Positions 11,245 to 22,300 of a stretch of 64,000 bases of DNA are shown here, piece by piece; position 1 is the first letter of the stretch, and each line of letters starts with the position of its first letter. The stretch is taken from the NCBI RefSeq assembly GCF_009870125.1, contig NC_046681.1, forward strand, positions 25,814,001-25,878,000. Direction: 5' to 3'. The DNA comes from Drosophila pseudoobscura. Lineage: Eukaryota; Arthropoda; Insecta; Diptera; Drosophilidae. Made by a program: the position numbers and the translations under genes. A model generated the notes under the pieces. That model was not told the origin of the DNA, made no database searches, and saw only the letters and a list, made by a program, of their open reading frames with translations.

Positions 11245-12755
11245 CTAATTCATGTCGATCTTTCTGTAGTCTTCCGGTCGCTCCACCCCATCCTCGGATT
11301 CTGACTCGGACTCGGTTGGCTCGCTGCTTTCCTCTTTAGCTGTGCTTTTTTGAACCATCCCCAATCCATGATCACGCATCAACTGTCCGAGGTTGGTTCG
11401 CTGTCGCTGATGCCATTTCTCCTCGACATTCATCTTGTCGTAGTTCAGTTGAAAGAACTTTGAGAGGACGAATGGGGTGGGGTAGTAGCCTGGGTTCATC
11501 TTTTGAAGCTCAATGTAAACAGTGCGCCCTTTCATGGCATGTTGTACGCCCTTGAATATCATGCCTGTGTTTACAAAGAACTCGCAGCTTTCTGATCCGG
11601 ATTCTCCTATAGGAGTAGCCTGGAAGAAAACACCAGTGCTTTCTAGCAGTCGTGTTCGGTAGGACATTTTCACAGATTCACATTCTCAATGAGCAGCACG
11701 CTGAGCACCCGGACACGCTCATAGGTATAGCCAGACCCCTTCGAAGTCTTCCACAGACACACGGCTTGGTGTAGCGGTGGCCAGTAGCGTGGTGGTGGCT
11801 CCACCCTCTCCTCGGTGAGCCTCAAGTTCATCAGGACCGGAAAATTCCTGGCGGGGTGTAAATCGCGCCATTTACCCCCCGGGGGAATGTGCTCGTAGAC
11901 GATCACACAGTAGTGTCCGGGGGAATAGACGCGCAGCACGTGGACCTTGATGTCCCCCGAACAGGGTACCGCAGATGAACGGCGATCTGCTTCGTGTAGA
12001 TAATGACGATCACGGCACATAGTATCCCAGCAATCACCGTTACCCAAGATCTTTCTGCAAATTGGCTTCACAATGTTTTTCATTGCGTTCATCTCCTTGC
12101 GGATGCGAGCAGCCATCGCCACAATATTGGGGTCCAACTTCTGGCGGAGCTGCATAAAATCGACTAGTTTGGGCAGCTCTCTGGCGTTCCCTTCATCCAA
12201 GAGGACAAGCGAATCCAGGATCCTTCCATCGGTTGCGGTTGCTGGTGGGGACGATGCCTTGGGATGCGTCAGTACATTGGGCACGTTGTCGGACATGAAC
12301 AAGTAGCGATTCTTGAATTTGCCCCATGAGCTCATGTTGTAGTGGATTATGGTGTGCGCATTACGTATTCTCAGCTCGGGACAGTAGTCGGTGCAGACAA
12401 AGATCACGCCACGGGTGTCACACGTCCAGCTGGTTACCTTATCGAGATACGGCAGATCCACGGTCTGGTAGTAGGCCAGACAGTCGTACTCGAAATACTC
12501 TAAGGATCTGACCAGCAGGGCCATCTCCTTATCGCCAGCGCAGAATATGATGGTGCGATATTCCGCCGGCGGTCGCTGACGAAGCAGTTTCACCACCACA
12601 GCGACCTTGTCCACCGCCGCGATCATATTGACTAACAATCGCATCCCGCCATAAAGAGCAGCTTCCAGAATATCGCCAAAGATCAGGCAGGGATGTTGAT
12701 TGAACCGGCGCACCTGGGCCAACAGGGCTGGAGTGTAATGTTGGGAAACCATCAT
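11245..12755 (-). pseudogene. Partial Yb/TDRD12-like gene (helicase C-lobe, zinc finger, Tudor, CS-like), frame disrupted
   Basis: Two minus-strand frames overlap end to start: 12755-11670 (361 aa) and 11673-11245. The first resembles the second half of the TDRD12/Yb helicase-like proteins of the fly piRNA pathway. It has a degenerate RecA-2 lobe (TIIFCAGDKEMALLVRSLE, ARTIIHYN-like NAHTIIHYN), a CCCH-like finger (CRKILGNGDCWDTMCRDRH) and a Tudor-like segment (VYSPGHYCVIVYEHIPP). The second frame continues with a CS/p23-like end (TVYIELQKMNPGYYP) and an acidic tail. The frame switch at about 11670-11673 looks like a one-base indel rather than an intron. Upstream of 12755 homology-like sequence (IIDGAIMM) runs into a stop, so the N-terminal Tudor and first helicase lobe are absent. 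It may be a pseudogene, a truncated young gene or part of a spliced gene. I cannot say which of the Yb paralogues is the parent. Confidence 0.7.
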
Positions 12756-13213
12756 TATGGCGCCATCGATTATGGCGTTGAATTATCTAATTCCCGAATT
12801 TTGAAGTTTGAATATCTCCCACCTGAATATTAGTGCTCATCTCATATCTGCGAGGCCGCAATCAGAACTGCTCTACTGATCTGATAATATGTAGTTGAAT
12901 TATTGATGATGTGAACCTTACGATGGCGATCTGGGTTACACCGATAATGGGGTCACGGAATTATGGAATATTTCAGTATGCATATGGCAGAACAATCTGC
13001 TTGTTCTGTCCCATTCTTTTGGCACTTTGACTGTTGTTTGTCTGAAAAGCTCTCTACCAGTATTGCCCATGGCTACTTCTATGGCTTATCCTTATCATTT
13101 TAACTTATGGTACAATCATTTCATTACTCTACAAATTGATAAGTCATAAAATACTCACAGATTATATTTTCAATGTGCAAACAAAGCCAATGCATTCCTT
13201 GTCCGTTTCTAGA
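12756..13213. other. Flank of Yb-like fragment and upstream region of the DUF753 gene
   Basis: Bases 12756-12895 are unique flank next to the Yb-like fragment. Copy B of the duplicated segment starts at about 12896. GATA words cluster at 13085-13098 (ggcttatccttatca) and 13136-13143 (ttgataag), within 130 bases of the start codon at 13214. Confidence 0.55.
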
Positions 13214-13557
13214 ATGGTTCGACTGAATAAACCAGCTCTCCTCCTGCTGCTGCTGCTGCTGTCTTGTAAGTCCGTTCACAGGCTTTAATTGGTTTCCAAT
13301 AATACGATGACATGTCGGTTCTAACAATAGGCTCGCTGCACTCTGTTCGGGCCATTGTCTGCTACCATTGCGACTCGATTGCCCTGCCCGAGTGCGCCCA
13401 GACCCTGGGTGAGGTCGGGGTCTTGCCCTACCAGGACTGTACCAACCAGCTGTCCTGTGCCATGTCCATTGGTGAGTCCACCGCCTGCCAGACATTGACC
13501 TTCAACTGATTTGGCCGCCTCTTGCAGTCGATTCCATCACGTACCGTGGGTGTGGTG
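12896..13557 (+). repeat. Duplicated segment, copy B (partner 9978-10638)
   Basis: This is the copy attached to the intact gene. It runs from the upstream flank through the first 30 bases of exon 3. Copies A and B are direct repeats spaced about 2.92 kb apart, with the Yb-like fragment between them. Confidence 0.85.
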
Positions 13558-15014
13558 CAGATACCCCCACTACTGGTGCAACATATTCTAAGAGCTGCTC
13601 TTTGAACCTTTGCAATGCTGGGGTCTATCCTCCTGGGCGTCTCAAATGTCATCATTGTGCGGGGCCGGATTGCGTGGTGGCACCTGGGGCCAAACCAAAG
13701 CCATGCCGCTACCATCACGAGGAGGATCAATGCTACACCGAGGTACTAAATGCCACCGAGGCCTATCGCGGCTGTGTCTCGGAGGGAAATCACACCGTCT
13801 CGAGTGCCGCAAAGCTGTGCGAGTACAACGGCTGCAATGATGAGCAGGGAGCCTGGACACAGACCTGTGTCACCTGTGATTCCAGCAGTGGACGTGGCTG
13901 CAAGATGGATCTCTTTCAGGTGAACAGCGCCAATTGCAATGTGAGTCTGTACGAGGATTGCCAGCAGGATGTGCTGCTGGGTGAGCAGGACGACAAGTTC
14001 TGCTTCAGTTATCGAAAGTTGAGTCGTGTAGTGAGAGGCTGTTCCACCACACTGCCAGCGGATTTGGAGCCACTCCTAGAGGAGCTGGACAAGTGCCAAA
14101 CGGGTGACAAGTGCAATGCCCGGTGTATTCCCCAGCAGCGTTGCTTGACCTGCAACTCCGTGGATCAGCCACTATGCCGGAGCAATGTCACTGCGGTAAC
14201 CAACAGCACGTGTGGCTCTGCCGAGGCCTCCTCCTGCTTCGCCTGCGAGTACTCTGACTGGAATATACGCAGGGGATGCGGTGCCCCACCCACCGAAGCG
14301 GGAATCCTCAATTGCTATGAATGCGACACAGAGTCAGGCTGCAACAGTCGCGACTTTACACGATGCTATCGCTGCAGCTCGGATCAGGCGGGAGCGGCCT
14401 GTGTCAACTGGGAGCAACCCGGTGGCATATACATAGAGGAATGTGCCCAACCGGGCGCACAGTGTCTCGTCCTAACCCATAGCAATGGAACCACCGAAAG
14501 GGGATGTCAGCGAGAGGATTTCAGCTGCACTTCTTCGAACCTCTCCGCCTGCAAGAGCTGTAATGGCAGCTTCTGCAACAAAGGAGCCTTTCCAGAGGAA
14601 CGTCTCTGGTGCCATCAGTGCACAGGCAATCAGCCGGACTGTGAGAAAATCTCACGAGGATCCAATGCTATTCCATGTCCACTGCAGCCCAACGAACCGG
14701 CAGAACAGGCGGAGGCCTGTCTGGAATACTACGATACACACAAGCAGCTGGTGGTGCGGGGCTGTCGCTCCAATCCTCAGATGTACTACGAGTGTCTGCT
14801 GCAAAGTGGCCGCCAAGACGGTTGCCGTCTGTGCCACAGTCCAGCGTGCAATTCGAGCCCCGGTGAAGACCTTCGTGCCGACTCCGATCTGGAAATTAGA
14901 GCACTTGAGCTCGTCTTGGCCAAGAATTCGTCGTATTCTGCAACTCCAACGTCAGTGGTATGTGTAATTTGGTCATTGTTTAGCATAATTTATATTGTAA
15001 CTGCACGAAATTAA
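13214..15014 (+). CDS. Multi-unit DUF753 cysteine-rich protein, intact copy
   Basis: Exons 13214-13265, 13331-13471 and 13528-15014 give 559 aa in consistent phase. The signal peptide is a poly-Leu run (MVRLNKPALLLLLLLLSC) ending near SVRAIVCYHC. At least six cysteine units follow, opening with CYHC, CHHC, CVTC, CLTC, CYRC and CHQC and closing with CN or CNA/CNS motifs (SLNLCNA, CKSCNGSFCN, CHSPACNS). This is the DUF753 arrangement also seen at 4175-6066. The end (VVCVIWSLFSIIYIVTARN) is hydrophobic, suiting a GPI signal or terminal membrane segment. AATAAA begins 4 bases after the stop codon (15018-15023). The convergent EMC5 gene stops only 47 bases away, so the two 3' UTRs almost certainly overlap. 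Function is unknown. Confidence 0.92.
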
Positions 15015-15017
15015 ACT

Positions 15018-15023
15018 AATAAA
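15018..15023 (+). terminator. Polyadenylation signal of the DUF753 gene
   Basis: AATAAA immediately after the TAA stop. The 3' UTR would be very short or would reach into the EMC5 last exon on the other strand. Confidence 0.6.
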
Positions 15024-15061
15024 AGAGCTGGCAGCGTTTCCATTCCATGCTGCGGCGGCTC

Positions 15062-15534
15062 CTATTGGACCTTTTCGGATGGCGTGTAGCCCGGATTCAA
15101 AGCACGTCCGCGGTGATTAAACGAGTAGAAAGATGGGAAGTTGCCCAATGTATCCCAAGTCTTTTGCTGCATGTCCACAGTGGCACGAATCTCCTTGAAG
15201 TGGCCTACAACCTCAATGATGTTGTACACAACCACCACCAGACTGATGACGGTCTGCAGAATAATCTGAAAGGGATGATGATGGATTAGGTAAAGTGGAG
15301 ACTGCAATGTGGCGGGTATCCCTTACATCCAATGGCAAACTATTCCATTCCTGCTCTGTAAGACGCAAGTACGTGCGATCTGCGGATTATTAATTTGGGT
15401 TAGTTTTCATTTCTGGTCCAAAGTTCCCTGTAACAGCGGTGAAAATACTCACGGTGTGCTGCCGAGAAGGCGGCGTGGGCTAAGCTGGCGAAGCCAGCAA
15501 TCAATAAAAGCTTGTTAAAAAAGGTGCTTCCCAT
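15062..15534 (-). CDS. EMC5: ER membrane protein complex subunit 5 (EMC5/MMGT family)
   Basis: Three minus-strand exons, 15534-15453, 15379-15327 and 15265-15062, encode 112 aa, close to the family length. The start at 15534 gives MGSTFFNKLLLIAGFASLAHAAFSAAH, the first membrane segment. Then come the family motif RTYLRLTEQE, LPLD, and a second membrane segment (IILQTVISLVVVVYNII). The C-terminal block has TWDTLGNFPSFYSFNHRGR, a hallmark of EMC5/MMGT1. EMC5 is part of the conserved ER complex that inserts tail-anchored and multipass membrane proteins; the magnesium-transporter name came from earlier assays. An ATG further upstream (15615) would add a non-conserved N-terminus and is rejected. 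Confidence 0.93.
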
Positions 15535-15671
15535 TTTTGATTCACAAAAATTCAATTTACAAAAAATTTTCTGTAAATTTGCTGGTAATTTGACAATGCG
15601 GGCACATTTAGGCAAACATGTAGCTGTACATCACATCTTTTTCTTGGGTCTAAAGGTATTTTTCAGGTTAC

Positions 15672-15680
15672 GGTCACATT
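15672..15680 (+). promoter_or_regulatory. Motif-1-like core promoter word (ggtcacatt)
   Basis: It differs from the fly core-promoter word GGTCACACT at one base. It lies about 140 bases upstream of the EMC5 start codon and next to ggtattttt. It is on the opposite strand to EMC5, so its assignment is uncertain. Confidence 0.4.
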
Positions 15681-15874
15681 GAAAATACCTAAAAAACCTA
15701 ATTTCATTAACAAACCAACAAAAAGAGTTATTTAATTTAACCACTCTTGTAGAAAATTGATTCATCAATCGGATAAAATTACATGCTTAGTGCTGAGAGT
15801 CCTAGTTAGCTGGTAAAATTAGACCGAATATCAAAATTGAGGAATCTGATTTTCATCGAGATTTTTCAGTTTAC

Positions 15875-15883
15875 GGTTACACT
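15875..15883 (+). promoter_or_regulatory. Motif-1-like core promoter word (ggttacact) for Swip-1
   Basis: It lies on the same strand as Swip-1, about 450 bases before its ATG at 16334, followed by tataaata-like and ggtatttttt sequence. GGTCACACT-type words mark TATA-less promoters of broadly expressed fly genes. Confidence 0.45.
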
Positions 15884-16333
15884 ATAAATATTAATGTTTT
15901 TTGGTATTTTTTAAATTTCCGTTTACATCATTTTTTTTGGATTGCTTTGCTACCTCTTTCGCGTTTTGCTTTGCTGCCTCATTCGCGTTTCAAATTTCGT
16001 TTGGTTCGGACGTTCGCGCGCATTTTCTCGAGATACAAAAAAGCTCTAATCAGACAACAACAGAACCTGCTATCAAAACTTGTATCCCGGCTTTTTGCGC
16101 GAAAAAATATCCTAAAATTCCAATCAAACCAATTTGCCGATTCACGAAACTCCTTTTTCAACCACGCCCCCGCCTATCGGTGTGTGCTTTTTGTGTGTGT
16201 ATCCTGCCATCTCCTTTTGCCAGTGTGTATTTGTCCCCAGAGGGTGTGTCCCCCGTCGCCGCCGCCCACGCCTTCCAGTCTGAAGGAAAATAAATTCCAG
16301 CACAAAACAAAACAACAGAAAAAACTGACAAAA

Positions 16334-19300
16334 ATGTCCGTCTCCTCGAATGCTTCGTCGGCCTCGCGCAATGGCAGTGTGGATGATAGCATCACTACCA
16401 CCACCACGACCACGACCAATACGGACAGCTCCGAGCTGACGCACATCCTGAACCGCCGGCAGGAGATCATGGATTCGCAGGAGGCCGGCATTGATGTGCC
16501 ACGCACCTTCAAGGTGGTCAATGTCTACACCGAATTCCACGAGTTTTCGCGCAAGCAAATCAAGGACTACCAAAAGACCTTCAATACGTAAGTAAATAGA
16601 CACGACACCGACACGGTCAAGGCCGTAAGCAGGGGGGTTTTGTTTTTCCTTTTGCTGGAATGCATTGCCTTGAGATGCTTTTTAGTAGCTGCATTGCCTC
16701 TAGTGGCTGCAGCACCCGATGATGCAGTTTTCCCATGTCCATCAATCGAGAAGAAAACTCAAAACTCATGCGCCTAATGGGCGAATAAATTGCATTTACC
16801 AACAGACGGAGGAGAAGCTGATCTGCGGGCTGCTGGGTGCAATGGGGCATGACTCACACCACGACGACGACGACAACGTCGACTGTCACAGTCGCTTGAT
16901 TATTCAGTTTGGGTTTCAATTCGAGTCGCCTGGCGTATCCATGACTCAAGACTGATTTTTCAGCCCCCCAAACCTTGCAGATTGCACTATGTGGATATAT
17001 ACATATACATATGTGGATCTCGTTACCCCGACGACAATGTCAGACCTCGGGCACTGGCACTGACACCAACAGCTTCTCTCCAAAATGAGGGTCTCTGCTG
17101 TGGTTTTCCTAGTCTTGTGGCAGATACACCAAGATCTGATTACAACGTTTTGCACCCGTCAGTGTCCAGTGTGAAGTGTCTAATCAACCGCAGAATGATT
17201 GCGCAATCTGTCTTTTTGTAATCTTTAGAATTTTTTCATTATTTAAATTTTGCTGTGGAATAGAACGGCACGTAGGAGAGAGGTCGGTCGGTCTACGATG
17301 ATAAGACCAGACTATCTCAAAAGCTCATCCATTTATCTGTTTTTCAACTGAAATATGCTCAGAGCCAGAACCTGTCTCTCAGTAGCTGATTCAACATTTT
17401 TTCCCCACTTCCACCTGAGGCTGAATCACCCGTACTGCTAACTGGCAATTATCATCGCTGAATTGATTTCAGACGCCTGTTTTGCACTTTCTTTAAGTCA
17501 TATGTATTTGAGATGTATTATTTATATAGTTTCCAGACAAATTGCCATCTGGTGGTACCCTTCTGTGAATCAGCACCGCATTTGGGTCACTCCACACCCT
17601 CCAGCTCCAGTTGCAGTCATGGTGTCTGCATTGGCAAATTGTCAAAGAGAAGTAAAAACAGTCCCCGTAGCAATCTCTGACTCTGTGCTACATTATGGCA
17701 CTGCCCCGTACGTGCCCCGCAATTGTAATGCCCCACAGTCACAGCCACAGACAGCGCACAGAAACAGAAACAGACAACTCCAATCCGTCTGCTAAAGCCA
17801 CTGAGAACGGGCTCCAAGCAGCAACAGTTTTTTATTTTTTTGTATTTTGGTCTGGGGATTAGCTAATGTCATGTATAAGGCGAATGGAATTGGGCATGGC
17901 CAAAAACGAGCTCTAAAATTGGTTAGATAATTGCCTTTTTTGCTGTTTTCCTTTTTTAGTGAAAAAAAAACATATTTTTGTACAGGAATGATAATAGGTG
18001 AATGTTGCATTCCATTTATTAATATTTGGACATATTAATGGAAGGTTCTTTAACTTTTCAGAGGAGTAGCCGTTGAAAAACTATCAAAAGGTGACCAAAG
18101 TCCACTGAACGCGACTGAATACTTAAAGATCTCTAAAGAATCATAAGAAATCAGAAAGATCAGATGAATCCTTAAGACGAAATAACGTAAAACTACCTAA
18201 GAAAACCTAATGTCTGGAATGTCTATCAGTCTGATTTAAAATTTAAAATTTTTGGACAGAATTATAACTCTATGACTCTGAAAAGATGTACTTTCTCAGA
18301 AAAACATTTTATTAGGAAGAAAATTCATCTAGAATGAGTCATGGGGGGCACCTGAATTCACTTCAAGTTCCTAGTAAGAGAACTTAAGCTGATAAATTAC
18401 ATATTATAAGCCCAGGAGGTTGTAGATAGAGTTGAAGCTATGTGTACATCTTTAAATACGCAGTACATGATGTGAACTGAAATAAACATTATTTTAATCT
18501 TAATTTACACATCAACAAGTTAATAAAACTTCAAGTTAATTCAATCCGAAGTCGAGTTCTACTGCCACTGAGAAATGTCAACCCATTCGAACCCCCCTTC
18601 CAGCGCTCTCAAAGCTTCTTCGTTTTTGTTTTTATTTAGATATCCATAAACCGGCTAACAAAGCGTCTCTTTTGTGGTCTGTGGCTGGCTTTTGGCATTT
18701 CCAGTCACGTTGGTTGGGGTCGTCGTCGTCGTCGTATCTTTTGATGCAGGGCGAGGGGGTTGGGGGTATGGATGTGCTAAAACCTGAACGAATTTAATTA
18801 AAATATGCCATCAATTCAGTGAAATGAAAGCAAAACACTGAGGACTGAGTCACGCCTTCAATTTGCTGTTCAAAACAAATTTTGCAACTGATTCAGAATA
18901 AGGAAAGGCAATAATATTCCTGGAATCACCACAGAATTCGGTTAAACAATCGAATAAAAATGTAAACAATGACAACGTCATAGAATCTTCTCTTTAAGTT
19001 TTGGGGCAAAGTCGTGCGATAAAAAAAAGACGGAACCCAACCCCAAAAATTGTGTGTAATGGAGGGGATATGGTATATGGGGGTATATCGTTCCCGCGCT
19101 CTGGTTCCATTTTTATCATCGCATAAACCACACACGCAATGTGTAAAGCATTTCCCTCTGAATGAAATGATTTCCTGATTGTTTTTCCTTTATTTATAAC
19201 ACGCCATTTTCCGACAACTTTTCTGCTGAAATTTATATGGATCTTGGGCGAGGCAGAGACTTCCGCAAGGCGATAAACAGCAGAAATATACAGAATGCGA

Positions 19301-22300
19301 GTACGATTAAGAGTACGAGTACGAGTACGAGTAGAACGAGTGTTTGTGTATCGATTATGCATTTAATGGCGCCTTCGTTTCCCCATTTTCCCGGGGGGAG
19401 TACAGTATGGTACGCCTGTCTGTCTGAGCGTCTGAGTGTCTGGTTCTTTGCTGATAAGCCCTGCCAATTCCTGACTAAACTTTGGCTGAAAACCACCACC
19501 CAACGAGGCTGATGATGATGATGTCCAGTAGTGTACATTTAATTCAATTTTTGCATACATACTATACTATATGGAATATAATGGCAGCATGTAAGTGGGG
19601 AAAAAAGCCTCTTTGTGCCCCTCCGCCGCTGCTTTTGTGGGTGTCTATGTCGTCGCTCTGGTTACAATTTCAGTTCACGGACACGCACTTTACAATACAA
19701 ATGGGGGGTGGCTTTTGTGGTAAAGAGAACTTTTAATTAAGTTGAATGTTGGCTTTGCTTTGCTGTAGCCATTGCCATTGCCACCACCACCACCACCACC
19801 ACCACCACCAACACTACCCTATCACCCTATTAATGCAAGTATCACTGAGGCATGGCATAACCCCTTACTTACTCACTTAGTTCCCTCCTGTGTTACGCAA
19901 ATTACATACTCATATGTTGCATAGGGGGTTGTTCCATTGTTGCACATTTCAGGACAATTGCAGCAAGTAGGTTCTTGAAAATGTGTTCAGATACATACAT
20001 ACATATGTGCCTCTTAGCAGTCATGTGCACATACAGTGGAGGCTCTGTGAGCGGACAGATTTACAAATTCACATACTTCTGTGTGTTCAGTCAATGTAGA
20101 TTTCTATAAATGCAATAGAATGGCAGACATTGATTTGCTGAACAAATTTCCCATAAGCGATTGGATACATTATTTGTGAATGAAAGTAAAGAAAGCTTTT
20201 GCGAACTTTATATAAGGAAATATTTCTTTTGACTATAGATGTACTTTCTTTGAAAAGCATGTCTTACGAATCCCTTTGGATTCTTAGATCTTATCCTCCT
20301 TTAAACGATCCATAATCCATCCACTGCAATCGTATAAGATTCGGATCATTCACCTGTGGACATCCCATCCAAAGTTGATATTTAAATATTTATAAACCCA
20401 ATTGGCTCTCATAATCTGCTGTAAAACCATGAATGTCCTCGCCAAAAGAGCTTTCACTGTACTTCTTCGTGCATTTTGTACGCGTATGCGTACACACCCA
20501 AAAGTGAGCAGCAAATCTGCTCCTCCTCTGAGGTTCATTGACATTCCGATTTGTTGTTTGCATAAGTTTTGATGTGCAGCCACAGCACAGCCTTTGTCCG
20601 CATCGCCAGAGCCATAGCCATAGCCATAGCCATAGAGCCAGCCACATCTGCATTATCTGACATCTGACTGTGTCGATGCAGATATGCAGGTTTCTGGCCA
20701 ATCGATAACAATGCATTAATGTTTCCACTACTCGCTTCCGGGGGCACACAGCCACTGTCACTGACACTGGCACTGCCAGAGCCTCCGCCAAAAATTGCAG
20801 ATTGTGCCACGAGTTTTGAGTGGCGCTGGAGAGTCAGGCAGGCAACGCGTTGCGGCGACCAGCAGTCTGGTTTGCTCACACAGAAAACTGCAAAGTAAAT
20901 GAATTGAATACTGAATGGATTAGGAAGCATTGGGCACACCAAGGTGTGTATGCTCTTGCAGGTGGCATGCTCTGTTGTAAATAACAAGTTTAGTGAGAGA
21001 TTCAGCCGAATATCTTCACTTTTCCTATAGCAGATAATGAATATCATACAAATATCACATTGCACTCAATTACAATCATACGGAAGACTGCAATCATGGC
21101 TATCTGCTCAAGATCCCCTTTATAACGATCTTGAATTCCACTAAGGTATTCCTTTTTTCAGGAACACACACCATACAATATATTCTCGTATAAGGTTCCA
21201 ATACCATCCCTCTTTCTGGGCTCTACAAACATCAAAGCAACATCATTATAACCCCTAAAAGAGTACAATAAAATACACTACTCAGTAGTTGAACCAATGG
21301 GCAAATGACAAGAGCTTCTCTTCCTTCCTTCCCCCACTGCCACTGCCACTGCCACAAGTCCACTCCATCGATGCCTCATTGTGCGCATTGTGATTACATT
21401 TTACGCGCACTTTGCGGTGGATGACAGTGACATCCCAGCAGTCCAACAGTCCAGCAGCTGCCAGTGTAGTTGTAGTTGTTACGAGTGTTGTCCACTCAAT
21501 TGAGGAAATATCAAATTATGTACACACTCGTATGCAGCATTATGCAGTACGAACGACGAACGACAAACGACGATCATCATTCATTGTGGCCCCAACTTGT
21601 TGCAATTAGTCATTGCATTTACATTCACTCAGTCACTCATTCACTCTTTTGTTCAGCTGTTTGATTTGGCTCTCAGCTCTGATGATGCCGATAAGAACGG
21701 CTCTACGATGAGTAAATGCTGCTGCTGCTGCTGGTGCTGCTTCTTGCTTCCTGCAGCAAATACTCGTACTAAAAATAAGCAGGCAACCGACCCACGCAAC
21801 GCCTTTTACCCCTCCCCCATTCCCATTTGCTGCCGTTGTTTGCTCCAATTTCGAAATGTCAAAATATGCAGAGTTTATTTTCGGACTACAGTCCAATACA
21901 GTAATGGGAAGATTGTGGAGTGCAGGGCTTACAATCATCAAGCATCTTTGGGGGTCTCTAAAGGGAATGGAACAACCAGAACTAAGGGATAGCTATGGGT
22001 ATACCTCATACCTCATAAAGTATATGTTATCAGAGTTCTATCGAAATATTCGGTATGATGTCGAAAATAACAAGACGCACCAAAGTTCTTTACTTCATTG
22101 AAAGATTAAACACACGGGGATCTTCCACATCATCCTACTGGCCAGTACAAAATATCCATCTCTAGCTCTCAAAAACAATAAAAGAGAACTCCCTTTGAAA
22201 GAGTAGAAATCAGTTCGAAATCATCAAAGAACTGCCAAAAATAGACAGACGACCGCAATCTGCCAGCTCTAGAACCAGCAAAACAATCAATGTTTTCCTA

